Positions 56,208-64,000 of a DNA stretch of 64,000 nucleotides are shown in pieces. A program made the translations under genes and the position numbers. The stretch lies in the NCBI RefSeq assembly GCF_910592395.1, contig NC_088317.1, forward strand, positions 12,216,001-12,280,000. The letters run 5' to 3'. The stretch comes from Lineus longissimus. Its lineage: Eukaryota > Nemertea > Pilidiophora > Heteronemertea > Lineidae. How positions within the stretch are numbered: position 1 is the stretch's first letter; every line of letters begins with the position of its first letter. Under the pieces are notes generated by a model. The model made no database searches, was not told where the DNA came from, and saw only the letters and a list, made by a program, of their open reading frames with translations.

Positions 56208-58734
56208 ATGGATAAGGTTTCCTTAGTGAAGGAAGCCTTCCGCTAAGGTTGCCTTATGAAAGGTGCCCTTAAGACCAAAATAAGGGAACTTTATAAAATA
56301 TCAGCCAAAGTCTTGTGGGAAAAATATATATTTTGGCCGAGTTTGTCTGCAGTTTGGCAAAATGAATATTCCAATTTTGTTGGCCACGGGCTGCCCTTCC
56401 ATCATAACCCGACCTGCATCAGACGCCTTTCAGCCGGGTGTTATTTGGTGTAAATTTCCCTGCGTAAATCCGCCATGCGTGGTGGGATAAGGGCAGCAAT
56501 CTCGCCAAGAAGAACCCCATATCCCATCGAACGTCATTCGATCATCCCATTAGGTTTGTTGTGGTATGGAACAGTTCTAGAACTGTTTAACTGTGCCGAT
56601 AGATTTTGGACAGTTCTAACAATACAATAAAAGGGAATGTTCTGTTACTGTTCCAACCAACATCACATTTCGATGGTTACCTAACCTGAAATGATTGCGG
56701 GATGACAGATAGATCACTGTTATGGTCCATTGTAAACTGACACACCTGCACCAAAGGGATCTTATCCACCGAATATTACATGCACACACTACAAAGTTTT
56801 CACATGTATTACAAGTAAGCTTGTTGTTGAAAAGTACAAAAGGAAACTAATCCAAGTAGATTCTATTTTTAAACACTGTGGGCTATTAATGCTAATTTCC
56901 GTATTATTACCCACCCACTGGATTGCCCTAAGCTCTACCATGGCAACTCTCTTTAAAGCCCGCAGCACACTAGCGGCCAACCTCGGCGTTCACAGGCGTT
57001 TTTTTGCCGCAAGAGTCCTGAACGCCTGAAAAATCCCCAGTCTGCTACGAACGGCGTCGGCGAACGCGACTTGACGCCACTTGCCGCAACTAAACGCCAA
57101 ATATCTAACATGTTTGATTTTTGACGCGTGTCGCCGCGTTTGAACGCAAGAGGAAGCCAGGTGTGCTACGGATGGCCGCTTGACTTGGCGTCGGCGGCGA
57201 GACTATGGCCAATCAGCTTGCGTCTTGATGTCACATGATTTCGCGCTGCATGGCCCATGATGGGTTAAAGTGGCGAAAAAGACGCTACTGGACGCCAATT
57301 CTGGGCAGGTGTGCTCTGACAGGGATCCACTGCCCGCCATCTTTGGCGTCGAGAGGCGTCAGCCGAACGCTTCTTGTCGCCAAAGTTGGCGACAAGTATT
57401 CATTAAGTATTCATGTGTGTATACACTAGCGGCGCATAGGGGGATAAAAGAACTCAACAGGACCTTTGCCTCAAAATTGGGGTCAGCTGTAAAAACAGCA
57501 GTACACACAATGCAACATGGTGATGAATTGCTTAACTGAAAGAATAAGAAGTAAAGACAATTGGGTAGAATAGAGTAAATGCAGTTCAGTGGTACATGAA
57601 TCGTCTGAATCGGTAGACTTGTGCCTGCTCTACAGCTGCTGAAAGAAAGGCTATATTTCTGGTTTCTAAGTCAATGGTTTTTTGAAACTAATCTGTTTTT
57701 GTTTATACGTATGGGTACGGTTACGTCAAATTTGAGGTTGGAATTCGACCACGTTTAAAGTGCATAAGTGCCAATAAAACCAGCAAAATCGTACTTTTAA
57801 GACGAAAGCAACAAAGCCAGGCCGACATGACACACGCGCGCCGCCTGTTGTTAGTTTAACACACTAATGTAATATAGATTCCGGACCTCGATCAACATCA
57901 ATGTATACGTCAAGGGGTTACTAAAACTCCGAAACGGACAACTTAAGTACAGCGACATGCTAATAAACAAGTTGCATGGCTCTTCCAAAACGTATTTGAG
58001 TCTAGACAGGCCAGTTTCTGACGATGAAACGTAACAGGACAATTTACTATCCCATTGAATTTCTTACATGTAATTTAATGACTCCGACTGCATGCCAACC
58101 AATTGACTCATTTTGAAATAGGGGGCAATTGTCATGCCTCTCCGAACCTTGACCTCCCAAAAGGACTCTATATGGCTCTATATGGAACACGGTTTTAAAC
58201 TTTCGGCTAAATTTTCGTGGAAAATTTAAAAGGTTCTAATCAGCATAATTTGTAAAAAAACAACCCAATATATATTGTTCTTTTGAGGGGCAAATAACGG
58301 CCAAATTATAATCATAATGAAACACAAATGTTTCTCTATGATGGTTATACCTTCCACCAAATCCGGCACGCCCCCCCCCCCCCATATTTAGACTCCCTGG
58401 GCAGCCCATCATGTCATCCTAATGTGGTCTCCTTGTGGCTTGCCACCAATAGCGGGAATTCCGATTAGCCAATGGGTATTGATGTAACGAAACTGTTAGG
58501 ACATTGTTTGTCATCGAAGCAGAATGCTCGACGTACATGTATATACTTAAGCATACATAATAGTGTAGCTGGTACCTACGCTTCATTTCTCCTGTTGTTT
58601 AATCGTATACATAGTTGACCTAAATGCGAATAAATAACAACAAAAAAATTAAATGCAAAAATCTTTATACGATAAAATCTCAGGTTACATAAGTTAACTT
58701 GAAATACGACTATTTAAAAAGAAATTGGTGTTAA
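56208..58734. other. No recognisable gene; GC-rich stretch at 56960-57440
   Basis: The part at 56960-57440 is clearly GC-richer than its surroundings and repeats GACGCC/GGCGTC words many times, with CACACTAGCGGC near both edges in direct orientation. It could be an old repeat element; I could not find its ends. A C run sits near 58373. Confidence 0.4.
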
Positions 58735-58987
58735 TTAGCGAAAATCATTGCAAATATTATTCCGACTACAGCGCCCCTTGCAGCCAGTTGATAAACTATC
58801 GGCACCACATGGTTGACAGCGGGCCAAGTCGTTGGTACAAAACCTCCAGAAAGCTCGCCACTTGTCGCAGTGGTTAGGGTAAAGAACGAGGCCGGTCCAC
58901 TGCTTCAGGAATGTACACAAATTAAACGGCTTTACCGAACACTCCATGTGTCCATGCCGGAAACTCCGGGCATAGCACGGGTAATTG
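58735..58987 (-). CDS. Candidate Cys-rich terminal exon
   Basis: A minus-strand frame of about 84 codons, open from a possible acceptor (ACTAG|CAATTAC, 58988) to TAA at 58735. It contains ten cysteines, with a core WTGLVLYPNHCDKWRAFWRFC followed by CQPCG and GCKGRC. The dense cysteines with aromatic residues are characteristic of secreted extracellular domains and faintly recall chitin-binding peritrophin domains. The polypyrimidine tract is weak and no signal peptide or other exon is seen. A chance frame is possible. Function unknown. Confidence 0.3.
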
Positions 58988-59440
58988 CTAGTTTCATATT
59001 AATGTTCCACTACACTCTAGTAGTTGCACCGACTGTTTTATTTAATTTTATTTATCATTTTATTTATTTTTACTATTAGTTGGTGCAATGGCAACTACCA
59101 GATTATTTGTTTTTACTATTAGTCTAATAAATTTTAAGAGTGTATATGCATGCACATGTAGTTTTGTCAGATGATTATTGTAATGAGGAGGTGTTGATAT
59201 TGATATTAACTTGACTGTACCTACGCTCGTTCTCGTCTACCACTAGCAGTAACAGTAAACTAAAAACCATAAAGATTAAATGGAAAATTATTCGAAAACC
59301 ACCGGAGAAGATGTATTTATTGGAATGCCAGTGATAACAAGGTTATCTGTTTCTTTGTGATGTTGCGACGTGAATTCGCCTACTCACTTTAATTTTCTTT
59401 AGATTCTTATGGCCGCTATTACGTCTTAAAAAAATGAATG
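58988..59440. other. No recognisable gene
   Basis: AT-rich DNA leading to the second CGT element. Nothing stands out. Confidence 0.45.
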
Positions 59441-60486
59441 AAATGGCCAGGGCCATTGTGCTCACCTCATGTGGAGGAAAGATGGATAAAGAGCATGGTA
59501 TTGTGTCATGTAGTGTTAGGTTTGATGTAGGTCCAAGCAATTACAATTTCCCCAAAATGGCCAATTTACAGTACATTCGACCTCTGTGACCTTGAAAAGT
59601 AGGTCAAATCAAAGAAGACCCGGGTGACACATTGAATGGTTGTTAGAATTAGATGTACCTATGATATAAAATTGGTGCCAATCGAGAAAAGTTATACTAG
59701 GAATAATGGCATTTTGAAGAATTTAGGATTTGGCCCCCTCCCTGGAGGCCAAACGGCAAATCAGATCGCACTAAACTTCGGTACCTGAGATCACCTGACC
59801 AAGGGGAACATGTGTACTTAATTTGTGATCAATAGTCATTGCAGTTAAGAAACGTGCCATAGTTACGGCCTGACGGCCAATTTACGCCATTTGACCTCTG
59901 TGACCTTGACAAGAAGGTCAAATTAAAAACATGTGTGACATATACTGTATGGTGGTTAGGTGTACCCATGATATCAAATTGGTGGCAATCGGGCAAGAAG
60001 TTAAGGAATAATCACATTTTAAAGGTTTTTGGATTTTGCCCCCTGGTGGTCAAGTGGTGAATCATATTGGACCAAACTTCGGTCCCTGAGATTACCTGAA
60101 TAAGGGGTAAATGTGTACCAAATTTGGGATCAATAGTCATTGCAGTTTAGAAACGTGCCATCGTTACATCCTAACGGCCAATTTACACCATTTGACCTCT
60201 GTGACCAGGAAAAGGAGGTCAAATCAAAAACCCGGAGGATATATGATGCACCTTTGCTAGAAGTACCTACCATATTTTTTTCAAAATTTCCCGACTACTA
60301 TTAAGGGAGATATTGCATATTTTCACTTTTAACGTTTGGCCCCCTGGTGGCCAAACCATGAAACGAATCGGACCGAAACTTGGTCTCCAAGGTGTCATTA
60401 CATAAGGGTACATGTGTACCAAGTTTCAACTCAATAGCTCTAACAGTTACGAAACGTGCCCTGCTAACGGACGACGGACGACGACG

Positions 60487-60521
<35 letters not shown>

Positions 60522-60580
60522 ACGACGGACGCCACGGTATGGGATAAGCTCACCTCTGCTAAGAGGTGAGCTAAAAAGCA
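59441..60580 (-). mobile_element. CGT-microsatellite element with terminal hairpins, copy B (inverted)
   Basis: Reverse-complement copy of 45098-46268. It begins AAATGGCCAGGGCCATT and ends with a (ACG)n tract (about 60468-60533) and the hairpin AGCTCACCTCTGCTAAGAGG. All three internal units are present. The two copies share most bases but differ at many single positions, so they are separate old insertions. Confidence 0.75.
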
Positions 60581-61556
60581 GAGTAAGTTGCAATTATACT
60601 ACAATCCATGGTATATATATATATATTTATATAAGTGTCACCATTACGTACAATAATGCCAGCCTATGAAGGCTTACGAGACACTATAACATCATCAAAC
60701 TCTTTTAAATCATGGTATGAGCTATATATACATCGTGACCGCTACATTTTCATAGTATGGGCTTTACTACATGTATACCACATGAACATGAGTTTGAACG
60801 AGTCTATATGAGCAATTCCAACGGGAGTTTTTGTTGATTATATAGGCTACCTCCAATGGCAGACACAATAATATTTGGTCAGAAATTCGTATTTTGGTTG
60901 TGAAATTATTCTAAAAGGGCAAGTCTCTATTATGGGATCAACAGTCTTTTGTGTCAAATGAAGATGACGGGCTGCGATAAGAATATCAAAATGAGCTTTA
61001 TTATTGATAACCTATTATCATTCTACTGGAGTGCTACTTTCAACCGTGGGACCCGGCTCGACCCCAGGCAAGGTCTAGCAGATTTTTCTCAACTAAGTAG
61101 TTTGGTTTGACATGTTTAGAGGATGTTGGGATATATAATCGAAGACGGGGGGGGGGGGGGGGGGGGGGTGTTCACTTGTCCGAAAATGGTATGGAAAATG
61201 GTTTATCAGAGAATGGTATATCTAGTTGATCATGTATCTGATGTATTTGGACGCAGCTTATCCTGTCTCTTCATTATGTAACAGGCAATTTTAAAAATGT
61301 CCAAAAAGTCACTTTTTATTTTATTTTATTTTCGTTCTTTTTCACAGTGTATGGGTGAACTATGATGCAACAAAGGTTTTTTTGCTTTCGTTACTAGAAA
61401 ATTCCTGCTAAATTCTTTCATGTTGAAGATTAGTTTTAGCTCGCTGCAGGTGATTGTTTTTTCAGACAGCTGGTGACCTTTGAGAACGCCCCTCATAGTC
61501 AGCAATGCAGTCAGTCAGGGTCGTTATGGTTAACTCAGCTCATACATGAAGGATTG
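60581..61556. other. No recognisable gene; long G tract
   Basis: A run of about 22 G residues lies at 61147-61168 and a short (TA)n near 60612. No coding sequence recognised. The region ends in AAGGATTG (61549-61556), the duplication of the next element. Confidence 0.5.
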
Positions 61557-62426
61557 GGGTATCAAAAATAGGCAGAGAAACAGAGAAACGAAGAAATCGA
61601 GAACTTCCCCCATCGACTAGTTAGGCCTCGTCTCCCAATGCATTGCTACAAAAATCAGTACTTGTGTGCCAACAGCCATTTTGTTTTGTTCAAAATGAAG
61701 TAGCATCAATTCAAAACAATTAAGGGGCGTATAGCCATGTAGCAAATCCTGACCTAGCTTGGACAGTTTTGACTGTGTATTAGGTTATTAAAACCAAGAA
61801 AACAACCACTAAAAACCAATCAACCAAGACTATTTGGGCAATTTTAGACCTGGTAACCTCGTCCCTCCTGCTTGTTTGATCCTGGGGACGAGGCTTGTTT
61901 CGTAAGGCGGGTAGCGTCTGGCAGGGCAACAGAGTCGAGAATATCGGAGATGAAATGCTTTATTTCTCACGTCGGACTACGATCTACTGTTACACCGGGT
62001 AGATCTAAAATACAGACTTTGCTAATTAAGACTGGACTATGCTGAATACCCAACAAGGCTGACATGAGATATGTCACAGGCCCTACAGTCCATTACTAGT
62101 AGGCCAATATCGTCGGTTTATCATTGTCTCATGAATTATACATTCTATGATTGATTTTAACTTGGCAGAGCCCCAGACATGCCAGAGTCCATGCAGTCGA
62201 CCTCGTGGTTTTGCGAAATGGACAATGTTCCATTGATCTGATAGGACTGGTCTCCTGTCCACCCAGTGCATTTTCGAACTGCTTTCATCGTGGGAGAAGA
62301 AACCAGGCTAGCATATTAGTCTATTTTCACGCCGTACATTATAGACATAGGTTTTAAGGCCTAACTACTCGATATGGGAAGTTCTCGATTTCTTCGTTTC
62401 TCTGTTTCTCTGTTTATTAATACCCG
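61557..62426. mobile_element. hAT-like MITE (~870 bp)
   Basis: Inverted ends of about 60 bp: GGGTATCAAAAATAGGCAGA then GAAACAGAGAAACGAAGAAA on the left, matched in reverse on the right. It is flanked by AAGGATTG (61549-61556 and 62427-62434), an 8-bp duplication as made by hAT elements. No transposase is present. The purine-rich inverted repeats are unusual. Confidence 0.8.
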
Positions 62427-62845
62427 AAGGATTGTGGGTCTTTATCAAATGTTATGGAAGAGATTAAAAAAATAACATGAAAATCCTAAGCAAAAATATG
62501 CCTTTGTCATGACTATCGAACACACTCTATGGAATTGCAATGGCCAAAAAATTATGGTCATAAAGCACAGTTCATGGGCTCATTAAATTTTTGAAAAGGC
62601 GCATGAAACAAAAAAAAAGATTTTTGGACTTTTTTGAAATGTTTGTTACATAATGAAGGGATGGAATTAGGTGCATCCAAATACAACATATATATTACCA
62701 ACTAAATATACCATACTCTGCTGAAAACCGCATTCAAATATCTTATTTTATCTCGGTGATATTTTTAAAAAGCGGTGGACATTTTTTTTCTGGAAGGACT
62801 GTACTATGCAGAATGTATTAAGCAATACTATTGCCTTTGATAGGC
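62427..62845. other. No recognisable gene
   Basis: AT-rich. Contains a pyrimidine run (TTTTTTTTCTGG, about 62786) that could act for a downstream splice acceptor. Confidence 0.4.
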
Positions 62846-63061
62846 AGTGAGAGGCAAAACATCTCACCTTGGTACTGCACCCAGAACACACTATCAACGC
62901 AACTGCCGGCCGAACCTGCTTCTTTAGAGGATAACGATTCTCCAGACTGGGATGGGAACCAGGAATCCAGACCAGCTGGTTCAGGGCAGATTGTCAATTA
63001 TGTTGATTATAGTGGTTGGAATGCCGGTGCAGCATCTGTGAGTGTTTCTGTGTGCCAGTGA
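62846..63061 (+). CDS. Candidate 3' terminal host exon
   Basis: The frame is open up to TGA at 63059. Its peptide (SPWYCTQNTLSTQLP, then EPASLEDNDSPDWDGNQES, then QIVNYVDYSGWNAG) has the balanced composition of a real protein tail rather than random translation. A possible acceptor GATAGGCAG lies just before 62846. AATAAA (about 63151) lies ~90 bases past the stop and would serve as polyadenylation signal. Family unknown; no partner exon found in the window. Confidence 0.3.
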   Translation, partial: SERQNISPWYCTQNTLSTQLPAEPASLEDNDSPDWDGNQESRPAGSGQIVNYVDYSGWNAGAASVSVSVCQ

Positions 63062-63282
63062 TTCCTCTACAATAGAGCAGGCTTATATGGTTGTTTGGTC
63101 AGTGCTGGCTTAAAACGTGAATTGGGGAACAATAGAGGAAACACTGATAAATAAAGAAGAACCACAGATGTAACATCGGATCCACATTCAATTGTTTAAT
63201 AGGGGCATACAGTTTTCACTGGTAATAAGTGTTTATTTGGATTTAACCTGAATTCGTTTGAAAACGGAAACTGGCATAAATA

Positions 63283-63764
63283 GGGAGTTTCCGCATCGCT
63301 TACGATTACGATTACGATTACGATTTCGAAGTCGTAATCGTAATACTCTCAAAACCGGCGTGAACCAGAAATTTTGTTTCCGCATTCACACCAACGACTT
63401 GGTGTACTGTAGTATAGGCCCAATACTCTGCTCTCATGCTCTGGGTGCACTTTTCTCCGCGCTAAAACATGATCAAAATCGCCGTTGATCACATTAAATG
63501 CAGTTCCTATGTTTGACAGATATTATGTTCTAAAGTATTCTTCAATGAATATTTCACCTTGAATTTGATATGTAGCGTGGAAAATAGGCTTTTCGCCAAT
63601 CCATGTAATCGTTTTTCGACTTACGAAGATCAGCCGGAATCCTCGTAAGAACGAGACGAAAGTACCATCGACGATTTCGCTGGGGATGACGTAGCACCAA
63701 AAATCGATGACGTCAAACACAAATCGTAATCGTAATCGTAATCGTAAGCGATACGGAAACTCGC
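63283..63764. mobile_element. MITE with TTACGA-repeat inverted ends (482 bp)
   Basis: The left end GGGAGTTTCCGCATCGC and right end (reverse complement) GCGAGTTTCCGTATCGC are each followed by four TTACGA-type units; the inverted repeats are about 44 bp. The TA on both sides (63281-63282, 63765-63766) would fit a Tc1/mariner-type duplication. The interior is non-coding. Confidence 0.72.
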
Positions 63765-63766
63765 TA

Positions 63767-64000
63767 ATGCCTCTAGAAATCTAAAATGGAATTGCATGTC
63801 AGATTTCACGATTACACGTTTGCGACAAGACATAAAGTACATCTCCTAATCTTGGTTCATGCCTCGTGTTCTCTTCTGTAGAATATCGCTATAATGCAGG
63901 TTTCGCAACCCTAACGACGTTACAAATGACGAAATACGAAGTACATGTATGTTAATGTAATTATTCGGCGATTATTTTCCCAGATTCGTCGTACAGCTAT
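63767..64000. other. No recognisable gene
   Basis: Short AT-rich end of the window without features. Confidence 0.4.

Noticed and set aside
56960-57440. CpG-island promoter or MITE
   Set aside because: GC-rich with repeated GACGCC words, but no inverted ends, start-site elements or open frame could be fixed.
45098-60580. Composite transposon made by the two CGT elements
   Set aside because: The copies have diverged separately, no joint target duplication is visible, and the interior contains independent insertions.

Overview
This looks like a piece of an animal nuclear genome, probably a marine invertebrate. It is AT-rich and gene-poor, has no bacterial-style gene packing, and is dominated by metazoan transposable elements: BEL/Pao and Ty3/gypsy LTR retrotransposons, CR1/L2-group LINEs, PIF/Harbinger, hAT-like and other MITEs, and a CGT-microsatellite element of a kind seen in mollusc-like genomes. 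The phylum cannot be fixed from the sequence. No complete host gene is visible; three possible host exons are offered at low confidence. Layout: 1-1400 is a degenerate tandem repeat holding a nearly perfect ~165-bp-arm palindrome. 1401-13753 is mostly featureless DNA with a promoter-like cluster (5.1 kb), a long hairpin (7.2 kb), a tRNA-like SINE head (9.8 kb) and a Gln-rich candidate exon (12.4 kb). 13754-21394 is a nearly intact Ty3/gypsy element with a 4-bp TACA target duplication, a proline-tRNA-like primer site, gag, a -1 frameshift site (GGGAAAC) and pol carrying a MYND zinc finger, then protease, RT, RNase H and integrase; its two LTRs differ in length. 21488-38326 is a four-level nest. 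A decayed BEL/Pao element (minus strand) has a gypsy element (26749-36800) in its gag. That gypsy element has a CR1-like LINE (27379-30757) in the tail of its pol. That LINE has a second, 5'-truncated CR1-like LINE (29108-30490) in its own ORF. Each of the three insertions has a 5-bp target duplication, and the host-element reading frame resumes on the far side. The gypsy element also carries a 954-bp insertion with a TTA duplication, and its 5' LTR is split by about 2.2 kb of DNA that contains a MITE. 38327-45097 is gene-free apart from a decayed LINE (41.1-42.9 kb) and a 26-bp-stem hairpin (44.9 kb). 45098-46268 and 59441-60580 are two inverted copies of a ~1.15-kb element with terminal hairpins, a CGT microsatellite and three 301-bp internal repeats. 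47.0-49.6 kb is a LINE C-terminal remnant split by a degenerate PIF/Harbinger element inserted in its zinc-knuckle region. 53.56-56.2 kb is a nearly intact two-gene PIF/Harbinger transposon: a DDE transposase on plus and a MYB/SANT-like partner with an inferred intron on minus. 56.2-64 kb holds a GC-rich stretch, a Cys-rich candidate exon, a hAT-like MITE with an AAGGATTG duplication, a candidate 3' terminal exon with AATAAA, and a MITE whose inverted repeats are built from TTACGA units. How the parts work together: almost every protein-like signal belongs to a mobile element. The first gypsy element encodes capsid, protease, RT/RNase H and integrase as a frameshifted polyprotein, now with two in-frame stops. 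The Harbinger transposase and its MYB-like partner normally act as a pair. The rest are fossils whose order of arrival can be read from the nesting.
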